The notes: a model not told the origin generated them from the sequence alone. Positions 15,806 through 28,935 are shown, numbered from the stretch's first letter. The stretch: DNA of 64,000 nt from Eubacteriales bacterium (GCA_030532185.1 JAUNLO010000005.1:1-64000), one strand, 5' to 3'. A program made the numbers and translations.

Positions 15806-16507
15806 ATGATCCCTGAACAAATCCCAGAATATCTGGAAGCCAAAAGCCCCCTCCTGGATGAAGCCCTACAAGAGCAACTGGCCGCCTATCTCACCAAGAT
15901 GCCTCAGCCCGTGACCCTTAAGTTAGTCTATGACCAGGAGCAAGAAAAATCCTTGGAGGCCGCCAATTTCTATTTGGCCTGCGCCGCCCTCAGCCCCCAG
16001 CTGAACTTAGAGCTCTATAGACATACAGAGGTTCCGGCAGACCTGCTAGAGGAGATGCAAGACACCAGCCACCTGCCTTACTGCGCCCTTTACGACCAAG
16101 CGGGCCAGCCAGGTAAGGTCAGTTTTGTAGGAATCCCCGGCGGTAAAGAAATCAATTCCTTCCTCCTGGCCATACTCCGTCTGTCAGGTTTCGCCGGTCT
16201 CGAGCCCTCCGAAGACCTGCGCAAGGCCTTGGCTGACCTGGACCAATTGCAGAGACCCCAGCACATCTACATTATGGTTTCTCTGGCCTGCTCCCACTGC
16301 TCCAAGATGGTGGAAAATTGCCAAGCCGTAGCCCTGGCTTCCCAGTATGTCTCTGCCCAAATGATTGACGCCACGCTCTTCCCTGACCTCATTGAGAAAT
16401 ATAAACTCAAACGCGTACCCTTTGCCGTCCTGGATCAGGTAGAGGTCCTAGGTGAAAAAACTCCCTTGGAAATTGTGGAAATCCTCCGGGGACAGATTGG
16501 CAAATAA
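15806..16507 (+). CDS. AhpF N-terminal-domain-like disulfide redox protein
   Basis: This 233-residue protein consists of two tandem thioredoxin-like folds. The first (about 1-110) has no CxxC. The second carries YIMVSLACSHCSKMVENCQAVAL with redox pair CSHC, in the same position as the CHNC pair of the AhpF N-terminal domain. This is the stand-alone electron-shuttle part of AhpF, without the flavin reductase domain. It could reduce the AhpC encoded 4.3 kb upstream, using electrons from a thioredoxin reductase encoded elsewhere. The start is ATG 15806 (AAAGGA upstream) rather than 15785. It follows glpP by 54 nt. Confidence 0.82.
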   Translation: MIPEQIPEYLEAKSPLLDEALQEQLAAYLTKMPQPVTLKLVYDQEQEKSLEAANFYLACAALSPQLNLELYRHTEVPADLLEEMQDTSHLPYCALYDQAGQPGKVSFVGIPGGKEINSFLLAILRLSGFAGLEPSEDLRKALADLDQLQRPQHIYIMVSLACSHCSKMVENCQAVALASQYVSAQMIDATLFPDLIEKYKLKRVPFAVLDQVEVLGEKTPLEIVEILRGQIGK

Positions 16508-16639
16508 GAGGAGTTTTAAATAACTAGGTAAAAGCTGGGTTCGTGCGGTTACTTTACGATGATTTAAGTTTCCGCGAGCTATGAGACAAGAAGTAGGAGT
16601 CTGGTTAAAAAGCTAGCTCTTACCTCAATCTTCAAAAGA

Positions 16640-16670
16640 AAGGGGCTGACTATTTTCTAGTCAGCCCCTT
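16640..16670. terminator. Convergent terminator
   Basis: AAGGGGCTGACTA (16640-16652) and TAGTCAGCCCCTT (16658-16670) form a 13-pair perfect stem with T-rich flanks on both strands. It ends the rightward glpP pair and the leftward glpK-glpF unit. Confidence 0.88.
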
Positions 16671-16695
16671 AGCCTTTTACAGCTTTTTCTGAACT

Positions 16696-16923
16696 TTAGT
16701 CTTCACAGTTCATGTCAGTAATCTCACAGGTAGTATCTTCATTTTCCATATTTTGCTTGATAATATGAAGTTCTTCCTGAGTGTATTCCTGTTCATCCAT
16801 GCAGTTCAGGTTAGTGATATCACAAGTGGTATCTTCATCTTCCGATACCCGGTTCATATCACTGATACTGGCTTGAACCTTTTCAGGCTTGTCTTGATCC
16901 TTTTTGTTATTTCCGAGTATCAT
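16696..16923 (-). CDS. Small acidic protein with two CX6C repeats, unknown function
   Basis: This 75-residue, strongly acidic protein has no signal peptide or membrane segment. Two near-identical segments stand out: EDTTCDITNLNC (residues about 30-41) and EDTTCEITDMNC (about 62-73). Each has two Cys six residues apart, separated by an acidic helical spacer. A fainter third copy may be ISDMNR near residue 20. AAAGGAG lies 8 nt before the ATG, so it is very likely translated. It is 39 nt downstream of glpF and probably cotranscribed. The Cys pairs could bind metal, form disulfides or be sites of peptide modification. I do not recognise the family. Confidence 0.75.
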   Translation of the reverse strand: MILGNNKKDQDKPEKVQASISDMNRVSEDEDTTCDITNLNCMDEQEYTQEELHIIKQNMENEDTTCEITDMNCED

Positions 16924-16962
16924 TCAATTCACTCCTTTAAGAATGGTCTTCTTGCTTCTAGC

Positions 16963-17688
16963 TTACACAAAAGCCGGTAATGCTACAACAGCCTGATAAA
17001 GCAGAACAGCAAGAACAGCACCGATGACGGGGCCAACGACCGGAATCCAGGCATATCCCCAGTCAGGATCTTTTTCCTTGAAGGGGAGGAAAGCGTAAGC
17101 AATTCTGGGACCCAGGTCGCGGGCGGGGTTAATAGCATAGCCGGTGAGTCCGCCGAGGGACATACCGATGGACACGATGATACCAAAGACGAGGAGCTTG
17201 TCAACGCCAGGTGCCAGACCGGTAACTTGGCCTAAACCCTTGATAGCGAATACCAGGACAAAGGTACCGATGATTTCGCTGAGGAGGTTTCTGCTAGTAT
17301 TACGTACGGCAGGAGCGGTGCAGAAGCAGCCTCTCTGGCTAGCAATGGTGGGGGTTTCGTCAAACTGATCTTTGAAGAGCAGGTATACGAGCACGGCACC
17401 GAGGATAGCGCCCGCAAATTCACCCAGGAAGTATACGGGAACGGTATTCCACTCAATGCTCTTATCGATGGCCAGAGCCAGGGTTAAAGCGGGGTTGAAG
17501 TGAGCTCCGGAAGCTGTGCCGAAAATGAAGGCGGGGAGCATAACGGCAAGACCCCAAGCCAGGGTGATTTGGATAGACCCGGCACCTTTCATACCGGACT
17601 TGTTCAGGGTTACGTTGGCGACAACGCCATCGCCGAGCAGGATGAGCATGCAAGTGCCGAGCAATTCAGCTACAAATATTGACATCAT
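16963..17688 (-). CDS. glpF: Glycerol facilitator (aquaglyceroporin)
   Basis: This 241-residue MIP-family channel has six transmembrane helices and the two half-helix pore motifs GAHFNPALTLAL (about 60-71) and GYAINPARDLGPR (about 180-192). The Asp after the second NPAR (NPARD) is the mark of glycerol-conducting members. It lets glycerol diffuse into the cell, where GlpK traps it. It lies downstream of glpK in the same direction. GGAGAGG lies upstream of two adjacent ATGs (17688 and 17685). Confidence 0.95.
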   Translation of the reverse strand: MMSIFVAELLGTCMLILLGDGVVANVTLNKSGMKGAGSIQITLAWGLAVMLPAFIFGTASGAHFNPALTLALAIDKSIEWNTVPVYFLGEFAGAILGAVLVYLLFKDQFDETPTIASQRGCFCTAPAVRNTSRNLLSEIIGTFVLVFAIKGLGQVTGLAPGVDKLLVFGIIVSIGMSLGGLTGYAINPARDLGPRIAYAFLPFKEKDPDWGYAWIPVVGPVIGAVLAVLLYQAVVALPAFV

Positions 17689-17782
17689 AATAATTTACCT
17701 CTCCATGATAATTTATTTAATCTAGTTAATTCTGTCTGGTTGCCAGGGTAAGCTTAGGGGAGCTTGGCCTAGCAGAGGAAGC

Positions 17783-19381
<1,599 letters not shown>

Positions 19382-19424
19382 TTACGCTAAGTACTCCTTT
19401 CTATTCGCGGTTTGATAACTTGTA

Positions 19425-19465
19425 ATTTGCCTGTAGACCAAAACTTTTATGGAGGTTAGGCAAAT
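19425..19465 (-). promoter_or_regulatory. Inverted repeat in the glpK leader
   Basis: ATTTGCCT (19425-19432) and AGGCAAAT (19458-19465) are perfect complements 25 bp apart, about 145 bp upstream of the glpK start. It may be an RNA structure for GlpP or a protein operator. No T run follows, so it is not itself a terminator. I see nothing else certain between 19280 and 19815. Confidence 0.45.
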
Positions 19466-19815
19466 AGATTTTCTTACTTGAGATTACTTATCCAGAATTC
19501 GTCCACGAGCTTTCAATTCTGTTGCTAGGGACCGACTGGGTAACTGTAGGGATATATAGTTGCCAAAGGAAAATTGACCTAGGTAAAGGGCAGAAAGACG
19601 CACAGAGAAAAGACAGGTCAAGCCTTGTGGTTTATGAAGTTGACTATACCCCTCAAGATTAAGTTCATAACTCAAAATCTCATGAACTTTCTTAGTATGT
19701 GTAGAATATAGCAAAATCTGGATAAAAATTCAAGAAGATTTAGCCGATTTAGCTAAAATGCTGAGAAAAGCCTATTTACCAGTGATAGAAGGCTAAGCAG
19801 ACCAGGCGGACCAAG

Positions 19816-19845
19816 CAAAAAGCCGGTGCCTAAAAAGCACCGGCT
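19816..19845 (-). terminator. Terminator of leuS
   Basis: AGCCGGTGC and GCACCGGCT form a nine-pair stem, followed on the minus strand by TTTTT. It lies 60 nt beyond the leuS stop. Confidence 0.88.
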
Positions 19846-19905
19846 CTGAGCCTAAAATTTACTTGTTCAGGGGCGAGGCTAGTCCCGCCCGCTGAGAAGC
19901 TCGAC

Positions 19906-22398
<2,493 letters not shown>

Positions 22399-22431
22399 AA
22401 GTTACCTCCCGATAAACGAAAACGCCAATTA

Positions 22432-23274
22432 TTATAACAAATATTTATAAACTAAAGCTATGATGAGCAGATGTAAGGGATAATAGAGATAAAAGAAATA
22501 TTTCTGAAGGAGCCCTGGCCGGCGGTCGGATTGGCTAAAGCGGGCAGGTAGTTGGAAAATGAGAAATACCGCGAAAAGTGCTAGCCCCTGAATATAATTT
22601 ATTTCCAAAAATCCCTCCGGTAAGAGGCGGAAATGGTGTAAGAAGGGGGCAGCAGAAAGAAGCATAACATGGAAAACTGACTGGTAAAGGAGAGCGGCCG
22701 TGAATTGCTCATGCTTGGGTTTTTTCAGTGCCTGGTGGAAGAAGAAAATCATGAGGATGCCATATTCTCCATAATCGGTCTCAAAATGCCATCCTGCCCA
22801 GAGGGTCAGGCCCATGAAGATAAGCCCCAAGATCATAGCCAGATGAGGAGAGAGCTCAAAACCTAGATTGAAACGGTACTGGTGAGGAAGTTTAACCTCG
22901 CCTGGCGTATCTTGAATGGGTTCCAGGCGAACCAGGCGGTCATAGTTTCCCTTCATGAACAATTCGTAAGCTGTCAGAAAAACGACTCCCAGGGCCAGGG
23001 TGAAGAGGACGTTAGGATCACCAGGGCGGTTCATCTGCTGGCGGGCCCAGCACATGATAACTTCAGAAACCATGCCCCAGCCCAAGAGACGCAGGCCGTA
23101 GCGGAAAAAATTCTGGGTGCGCCGATAGCCCAAGGCTACGTGGTAAGCAAAGATGGGGAAAGCTAGACGACCAATCATCCGCAAAATTAGATAAAGGTCA
23201 GGAGACAGGTAGTTGATTAAGTAGGCGCCGATATGGTCTAGGGTCATGAAAAATACGGCAAGAAACTTAAGCAT
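22432..23274 (-). CDS. TraX-family membrane protein
   Basis: This 280-residue polytopic membrane protein starts MLKFLAVFFMTLDHIGAYLINYL, the conserved TraX start with the T-x-D-H motif, and has about eight hydrophobic segments. TraX in F-like plasmids acetylates pilin. Chromosomal relatives in Bacillota are common, and their substrate, presumably a surface molecule, is unknown. GGGAG precedes the ATG. It is the first gene before leuS and is divergent from the mreB-like gene. The intergenic region holds a 7-bp inverted repeat (23333-23350) of unknown meaning. Confidence 0.85.
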   Translation of the reverse strand: MLKFLAVFFMTLDHIGAYLINYLSPDLYLILRMIGRLAFPIFAYHVALGYRRTQNFFRYGLRLLGWGMVSEVIMCWARQQMNRPGDPNVLFTLALGVVFLTAYELFMKGNYDRLVRLEPIQDTPGEVKLPHQYRFNLGFELSPHLAMILGLIFMGLTLWAGWHFETDYGEYGILMIFFFHQALKKPKHEQFTAALLYQSVFHVMLLSAAPFLHHFRLLPEGFLEINYIQGLALFAVFLIFQLPARFSQSDRRPGLLQKYFFYLYYPLHLLIIALVYKYLL

Positions 23275-23470
23275 AAAGGCACTCCCTGTCTCACAAAATA
23301 TAGTTTAAGAGGCTTATTGCAGAGCCTTGCCAATGCTGTAACAACAGCATGACTACCCTTGTTTTCCTCTAGTCAACATTGTATCATTGTAGGGCTAACT
23401 TACCAATCATGCAGGTGTGAGTGTCTGCTGAGACCTCTTCCTGTTTTCTATACAAATTAAGGGGAATCCA

Positions 23471-24478
23471 ATGGGTTTAGGAATGAATATCGGGATTGAC
23501 CTGGGTACAGCCTCAGTCCTGATTTACGTCCACGGTAAAGGCGTGGTATTAAATGAGCCTTCAGTGGTGGCAGTCCATGCTAGAACTGGAAAGGTCTTGG
23601 CGGTAGGCGAAAGTGCCTCCCTCATGATGGGCCGTACACCAGAACAAGTGCAAGCTATCCGTCCGCTTAAGGATGGAGTTATTTCAGACTTTAAGGTTAC
23701 AGAAATCATGCTCAAGGCTTTTATTAGCCGGGTGCATACGGGTTTTCTGGCCCGCTATTTTAAGCCCACCATAGTGGTGTGTGTGCCTTCTGTTATTACT
23801 TCGGTTGAGCAAAAAGCCGTAGAAGAAGCCTGTAAGCACGCGGGTGCCAAGGTGGTTTACTTAATCCGAGAGCCCATAGCCGCAGCCATCGGGGCAGGTA
23901 TTGATATAACGCAAGCCTCCGGCTCCATTATTGTGGACATCGGGGGTGGAACCACGGACATAGCCGTAATCTCCCTCTGTGAATCAGTCGTTGATGCCTC
24001 TATCCGGGTGGGCGGCGATAAATTTGATGAAGCCATCATCAAATTTATCCGGCGCAAGCACAATGTTTTAATTGGTGAACCCACTGCCGAGGACCTCAAG
24101 ATTAATATTGGTTGTGCCTACCCCAGAGAAGAGGAGCTGTCTATGGAAGTGCGGGGCCGTAACCTGATTACTGGCATGCCGGCCACCCTGACTATCACCT
24201 CCACCGAAATGCTCGAGGCTCTAGAAGAACCGGTCAGTCAAATCTTTGAAACCGTGCACTCTGTGCTGGAACGGACTCCGCCCGAACTCATGGCAGATAT
24301 TTCCCAGCGGGGTATCGTCCTAACCGGGGGTGGCGCCCAACTTTATGGTTTAGACCGCATGCTGGCCGCCAAGGTGGGTATTGAGGTCAATCTAGCTGAA
24401 GATCCGGTCTCTTGTGTCGCCATCGGCACGGGGCTGGCTCTCAATATCATGGAAGAATTTAGCGCCTTAGAGGGTTAA
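23471..24478 (+). CDS. mreB: MreB-type bacterial actin
   Basis: This 335-residue actin-fold ATPase forms membrane-attached filaments that guide cell-wall elongation. Motifs are MNIGIDLGTASVLIYVHGKGVVLNEPSVVA (phosphate 1), GSIIVDIGGGTTDIAVISL (phosphate 2) and RGIVLTGGGAQLYGLDRML (adenosine). The length is standard. It stands apart from mreC, mreD or division genes and is followed by a DUF436 gene, so it may be a second homologue such as Mbl rather than the main mreB copy. AAGGGG precedes the ATG. Confidence 0.9.
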   Translation: MGLGMNIGIDLGTASVLIYVHGKGVVLNEPSVVAVHARTGKVLAVGESASLMMGRTPEQVQAIRPLKDGVISDFKVTEIMLKAFISRVHTGFLARYFKPTIVVCVPSVITSVEQKAVEEACKHAGAKVVYLIREPIAAAIGAGIDITQASGSIIVDIGGGTTDIAVISLCESVVDASIRVGGDKFDEAIIKFIRRKHNVLIGEPTAEDLKINIGCAYPREEELSMEVRGRNLITGMPATLTITSTEMLEALEEPVSQIFETVHSVLERTPPELMADISQRGIVLTGGGAQLYGLDRMLAAKVGIEVNLAEDPVSCVAIGTGLALNIMEEFSALEG

Positions 24479-24494
24479 AGTAGAGGAGCAGCCT

Positions 24495-25043
24495 ATGTTG
24501 GATCTCGCCAAGATTAAAGAACAAGTAGCGGCTGTCACCCAGGAAGTCCTGGAAGCGGCAAAACATACTCAGCCAGGTGACTTCTTTGTCCTGGGCTGCT
24601 CATCCAGCGAGATTCACGGCTCTAAGATTGGCCAGGACTCCAAGCTAGAGATTGGCCAGGCGGTCATAGAGGCAATTTTACCCCTCCTGCAGGAGCGTGG
24701 TCTCAATTTAGCGGTGCAGGGCTGCGAGCATATCAACCGGGCCCTAAGTGTGGAACGCGCAAGTCTCAAGAGCCACCAGTTAACGGAAGTTAATGTTAAA
24801 CCAGACCTCCATGCCGGTGGTGCCGCCTCCGTCGCTGCCTGGGAACTTTTCGCTAATCCTGTTTGTGTGGAACATCTGGAAGCCAGCTTGGGTTTGGATA
24901 TAGGTGATACAGAGATTGGCATGCACATCAAGCATGTACAAAAACCCTTCCGCCCCCAGACCAAGTATGTGGGTGAGGCCCGGGTTACGGCCCTAGTTTA
25001 CCGGCCCAAGTTAATTGGGGGAGACCGGGCTGTCCACCTCTAA
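24495..25043 (+). CDS. DUF436/UPF0340 family protein (YwlG-like)
   Basis: This 182-residue cytoplasmic protein matches the TIGR01440/DUF436 family in length and sequence: DFFVLGCSSSEIHGSKIG, LAVQGCEHINRALSVER, HAGGAASVAAWE and a C-terminal GMHIKHVQKPFRP. Two cysteines and several histidines are family-conserved, but the function is unknown. It begins 16 nt after mreB with GAGGAG as ribosome binding site, so the two are probably one transcript. Confidence 0.88.
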   Translation: MLDLAKIKEQVAAVTQEVLEAAKHTQPGDFFVLGCSSSEIHGSKIGQDSKLEIGQAVIEAILPLLQERGLNLAVQGCEHINRALSVERASLKSHQLTEVNVKPDLHAGGAASVAAWELFANPVCVEHLEASLGLDIGDTEIGMHIKHVQKPFRPQTKYVGEARVTALVYRPKLIGGDRAVHL

Positions 25044-25142
25044 GGTTCTTCCAGCCTGAAGCTGCTTAACTCTATGCTTGCAGTCAGCTTGGCGCAGGGC
25101 AGCTGTTATATTTTTACTCTTTCATTTATGCCGAATTGGGGC

Positions 25143-25592
25143 TCATGCCTTTTGGGCAGAGTATTTTCTGAGTTTTATACCCACAACAACCGTGTTGGCC
25201 AGCCAGACAGTCAGGAATAATAACCAGGCTATTTTTAGTTTGGGAGCAGGCGTCTTGTTTAGCACGATGAGACCTGTTAGGGCTATTACTAGGCTAGAGA
25301 CCAGCAGAAGAATAAATAAGAACACATAGGATTTTCTCTGGGTTTCTCCGAACCTGCCAATTAACAATTGCCCTATAAGGTTCAAGAGAATCACACCATA
25401 AAAAGCGAAGCTGAGAAATTTTCTGCTCTGAAAAACATCCCAGCTGGAATACATCTGATCTTTCATCTCGGCAAAAAATTGTAGTTCCCTTATATCGCCG
25501 ATAAGTAGCGCCAGTACAAGGACAACACCAACCATCAGGGCATATTTTTGCCAAGGATATTTCCAAAAATTATAACTCGCTTGTTTATCCAT
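25143..25592 (-). CDS. Small four-helix membrane protein, unknown function
   Basis: This 149-residue protein is predicted to cross the membrane four times (about residues 16-34, 58-78, 88-110 and 120-140), with short charged loops and a basic C-terminus. A strong AAGGAGGAG lies before the ATG, which supports translation. It lies 90 nt downstream of the fucosidase gene in the same direction and could be the tail of that transcription unit. I recognise no family. Confidence 0.7.
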   Translation of the reverse strand: MDKQASYNFWKYPWQKYALMVGVVLVLALLIGDIRELQFFAEMKDQMYSSWDVFQSRKFLSFAFYGVILLNLIGQLLIGRFGETQRKSYVFLFILLLVSSLVIALTGLIVLNKTPAPKLKIAWLLFLTVWLANTVVVGIKLRKYSAQKA

Positions 25593-25682
25593 ACTCTCCT
25601 CCTTATTAGTCTCTAAAGCTATTCTCTAAATAAACTATATCAGATTATAGCTGACCAATAAATGAGGGTTAGCAAATAGGAA

Positions 25683-26954
25683 TCAAGTCAAGCTTTCCTG
25701 CAAAAACTCCGCCTCCACGGTTTGAATATCCGCTGTCAAAATTAGCGTATCTGGGGCTAAATTTTCCGGTAGTCGCAGGCCCCAATAACTATCGCCTTCC
25801 AAAGTGTGAGTCTGACGCAAGCTACAGGGTTCGTCATGGTTGAGCCACTGGGCAGTTTGGGCCTGGTTAGCGATATTGGGCAGGGGAATCTCCTGGCCGG
25901 CTAAAGCCTGGGGATTTAGGATATGGATATATAAGTGGTGGGGGCGGTGAGTGAAGCGTAATTCAGGCGCTTCATAGACATAGTTGGGGATGGTATCACA
26001 GCCGTAGATGGCCGGGCCTACTTGTTTAAGCCATTGCCCGACTTGTTCCAGACAGGTACGTGCTCCCTGGGGGATGCGTCCCTGGCCATCCGGACCAATG
26101 TTTAGGAGCTCGTTGCCACCTCGCGCCAGGACGGTAAGGAGTTCTTGGCTGACCTCCAAGGGAGACCGCCAATTCTGGTCCGAGGCCCGATAGCCCCAGG
26201 AGGAGTTTAAGGTGGCGGGTAGCTCCCAGGCTCGGGGGATGGGCTGGGCCGGCAAACGGCGGTCCTGGGTGGTCAGGTAGTCACCTTGACCATGGCCGAT
26301 CCTCCCGTTAATCAGGCAGGAGGGTTGGAGTTTTTTGACTAGCTGCCTTAGCTCACGAGCCTGGTCCTCAGTCATGGAGAGAGGGGTATCGAACCAGATC
26401 ATACCAATAGGCCCGTAGTTAGTTAAAAGCTCTGTGACCTGGGGCAGGCATTTTTCTTGGAAATAACGGTTAAAATCTTTGCTCTGATCTTCCCTGTATG
26501 CTTCCAGGCCGTCGGGATGGTCCCAATCTTGGGCCTGGGAATAATAGAGGCAGTAGACTAACCCCGTTTCCGCACAGGCTTGGGCAAATTCCGCTACCAG
26601 GTCTCGACCGCAGGGTGAGGCCTCCACACTATTAAAGGAGCTGACCCGGCTGTGAAAGAGGGCGAAACCCTCGTGGTGCTTGGCCGTGAGGCAGAGATAA
26701 CGAAAGCCCTGTTCCTTAGCCCAACTTGCTATAGCCAAGGGGTCAAGCTCTTGAGGGTTGAAGGACTGGGGCAGACTGCGATAAGTCTCCCTGGGAATTT
26801 GGGCATAGTGGCCAATCCATTCGGCCAGGCCGGGGATTTCCCGGCCCTGCCATTGGCCTCCTAAAAGAGAGTAGAGGCCAAAATGGATAAAAAGTCCGTA
26901 GCGGGCTTCAGAGAACCAGTTGCTATCTAGCGCGTGCAGTTCAGCCTTAGCCAT
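25683..26954 (-). CDS. GH29 alpha-L-fucosidase
   Basis: This 423-residue enzyme removes alpha-linked L-fucose. It starts with the GH29 signature WFSEARYGLFIHFGLYSLLGGQWQG. It has TAKHHEGFALFHSR and the catalytic nucleophile Asp in GMIWFDTP (about residue 199), then NELLNIGPDGQGRIP. No signal peptide is present, so it acts in the cytoplasm on imported fucosylated material. It begins 2 nt after oppF in a seven-gene leftward unit with a peptide-type importer and an M81 peptidase. That arrangement suggests imported fucosylated oligosaccharides or glycopeptides as substrate. Confidence 0.93.
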   Translation of the reverse strand: MAKAELHALDSNWFSEARYGLFIHFGLYSLLGGQWQGREIPGLAEWIGHYAQIPRETYRSLPQSFNPQELDPLAIASWAKEQGFRYLCLTAKHHEGFALFHSRVSSFNSVEASPCGRDLVAEFAQACAETGLVYCLYYSQAQDWDHPDGLEAYREDQSKDFNRYFQEKCLPQVTELLTNYGPIGMIWFDTPLSMTEDQARELRQLVKKLQPSCLINGRIGHGQGDYLTTQDRRLPAQPIPRAWELPATLNSSWGYRASDQNWRSPLEVSQELLTVLARGGNELLNIGPDGQGRIPQGARTCLEQVGQWLKQVGPAIYGCDTIPNYVYEAPELRFTHRPHHLYIHILNPQALAGQEIPLPNIANQAQTAQWLNHDEPCSLRQTHTLEGDSYWGLRLPENLAPDTLILTADIQTVEAEFLQESLT

Positions 26955-26956
26955 GC

Positions 26957-27928
26957 TTATTCCTCAAAGAGAAAACAGGCAACTTCATGGCCCGGTTCAA
27001 TTTCTCGCAAGCTCGGCCTCTCTTGTTTACAGCGAGGCATACATTGGGGGCAACGACTAGCAAAGGGGCAGCCTTGGGGTAGATTTAAGGCGCTAGGTAT
27101 TTCTCCCTGCAAGAAGATGCGGTCCGGTTTTTGCTTGGGATCAGGAATGGGCACGGCGGAGATGAGGGCCTGGGTGTAGGGGTGACTGGGTTTAGCAAAG
27201 AGTTTTTCTTTATCTGCCAATTCCAGAATAAAGCCTAAATACATAACCGCTATACGGTCTGAAATCATTTCAACTACTGACAGGTCGTGGGAAATGAAAA
27301 TATAGGTCAGGTCTAGCTGTTCCTGCAGGCGCTGGAGTAGGTGGAGGACCTGGGCCTGGATGGAAACGTCCAAGGCGGAGACCGGCTCGTCAGCAATAAT
27401 TAGTTGGGGCTTTACACTGAGGGCCCGAGCAATTCCAATCCTCTGCTTTTGTCCCCCAGAGAATTCATGGGGGTAACGACTGGCATTTTTAGGACTGATA
27501 CCCACCACTTGCATGAGTTTATGAACCTCACGCAGCCTCTCTGCGGGAGTCATCTGGGGCTGGTGAATGATTAAGGGCTCGACAATCAAGTCCTCCACGG
27601 TCATACGGGGGTTGAGGCTGCCCGCAGGATCTTGGAAGATCATTTGGACTTCCTTGCGTAAGGGGCGCATACCCTGCTGATCCAAGAGGTCGATTCTCTG
27701 GTCTAAAAAGGTAATTTCACCTTCGTCAGGTATCAGCAGGTGGTCAATTAGACGGCCTGTAGTGGACTTACCACAACCTGATTCCCCTACTAGAGAGAAG
27801 GTCTCTCCCGGTTGTACTTTAAAACTTATATTATTTACCGCATGGACAAAGCGGTTGGGGCGTCCCAAAAGATCCTTGCCCGCAGGGAATTTTTTACTGA
27901 CATTTTTTACTTCTAAAAAGGTATTCAC
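26957..27928 (-). CDS. Oligopeptide/dipeptide ABC transporter ATPase, OppF type
   Basis: This 323-residue ATPase has Walker A GESGCGKST (about residues 43-51), the Q-loop MIFQDPAGSLNPRMTV, signature FSGGQKQRIGIARAL, Walker B IIADEPVSALDVS and the OppF/DppF C-terminal Cys motif CPFASRCPQCMPRC, probably a [4Fe-4S] or metal-binding region. It pairs with the OppD-type ATPase encoded 11 nt upstream. The substrate cannot be read from sequence; the neighbouring fucosidase suggests glycan or glycopeptide. Confidence 0.93.
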   Translation of the reverse strand: MNTFLEVKNVSKKFPAGKDLLGRPNRFVHAVNNISFKVQPGETFSLVGESGCGKSTTGRLIDHLLIPDEGEITFLDQRIDLLDQQGMRPLRKEVQMIFQDPAGSLNPRMTVEDLIVEPLIIHQPQMTPAERLREVHKLMQVVGISPKNASRYPHEFSGGQKQRIGIARALSVKPQLIIADEPVSALDVSIQAQVLHLLQRLQEQLDLTYIFISHDLSVVEMISDRIAVMYLGFILELADKEKLFAKPSHPYTQALISAVPIPDPKQKPDRIFLQGEIPSALNLPQGCPFASRCPQCMPRCKQERPSLREIEPGHEVACFLFEE

Positions 27929-27939
27929 CTGAGCCTCCT

Positions 27940-28935
27940 TTATTGCTTAGCAGCTGCCAGATCTTGACTATGCCAGCATCTCACCTGATGACCCGGAACT
28001 TGCTCTTCCAGTTCAGGTTTGTCGGCCCGGCATTTGTCTGTGGCATAGGGACAGCGGGGAGCAAAGCGGCAAGCCTGGGGCATTGATAAAAGGTCAGGCA
28101 CCGAGCCTGGTATCCAGGGTAGGCTGGTCCTACCTGAACCCAATTTGGGGACGGAGGCAATCAGACCCTGGGTGTAGGGATGGAGGGGAGCCTCGAAAAG
28201 TTCATCACAGATGGCGGATTCCACGATTTCGCCAGCGTACATGACTATTACTCGGTCGCACATTTCGGCTACCACGCCCAGGTCATGGGTAATCAATAAG
28301 ATACCGGTGTTTTTCTCTTTCTGAATATCACGTAGCAATTCCAGAATTTGGGCTTGGATGGTAACGTCCAAAGCCGTGGTAGGTTCGTCGGCAATGAGTA
28401 GTTCAGGCTGACAGCTCATGGCCAGGGCGATCATAACCCGCTGGCTCATACCGCCTGATAGCTGGTGGGGATAATTCTTCATGACCCGGTCGGGATCAGG
28501 GATGCCGACCATGACTAATAATTTGCGGGTTTGGGCCCGAGCTTCTTCCGGCGTGGCATCTGTGTGTAGCCTGATAGCCTCCATGATTTGCTTGTCAATG
28601 CGCATGGCAGGGTTAAGGCTGCTCATAGGTTCCTGAAAAATCATGGCCATAGCGCCACCCCGGATTTGCCGCCGCTCGTCTTTGGGCATTTTGAGGAGAT
28701 CCTGACCTTTAAAGAAAATCTCGCCTTCTGTAATTATTCCGTTGGAGTTAGAGACCAGGCCCATGATGGAGAGGGCAGTTACGCTCTTGCCACAGCCCGA
28801 CTCACCTACCAGGCCTAAAATTTCCCCTTCTTCCATGCGGAAGTTGATATGGTGGACAGCGGGTACCGTCTTATTTTTGTCATAAGGAAATTCAGTCTGG
28901 AGATTTTTTACTTCTAATAAGGGTTTTTGACTCAT
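27940..28935 (-). CDS. Oligopeptide/dipeptide ABC transporter ATPase, OppD type
   Basis: This 331-residue ATPase has Walker A GESGCGKSV, the Q-loop MIFQEPMSSLNPAMRI, signature LSGGMSQRVMIALAM, Walker B LIADEPTTALDVT and the C-terminal Cys cluster CRFAPRCPYATDKC typical of OppD/DppD. It forms a heterodimer with the OppF-type subunit to power import. It follows the OppC-type permease by 9 nt. Confidence 0.93.
   Translation of the reverse strand: MSQKPLLEVKNLQTEFPYDKNKTVPAVHHINFRMEEGEILGLVGESGCGKSVTALSIMGLVSNSNGIITEGEIFFKGQDLLKMPKDERRQIRGGAMAMIFQEPMSSLNPAMRIDKQIMEAIRLHTDATPEEARAQTRKLLVMVGIPDPDRVMKNYPHQLSGGMSQRVMIALAMSCQPELLIADEPTTALDVTIQAQILELLRDIQKEKNTGILLITHDLGVVAEMCDRVIVMYAGEIVESAICDELFEAPLHPYTQGLIASVPKLGSGRTSLPWIPGSVPDLLSMPQACRFAPRCPYATDKCRADKPELEEQVPGHQVRCWHSQDLAAAKQ

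Noticed and set aside
16753..16980. Rightward 75-codon hydrophobic frame
   Set aside because: It lies antisense to the small CX6C-repeat gene, which has a far better ribosome binding site and internal repeat structure.
19484..19714. Leftward 76-codon frame upstream of glpK
   Set aside because: No ribosome binding site, no family-like sequence and atypical codon use; treated as non-coding leader.
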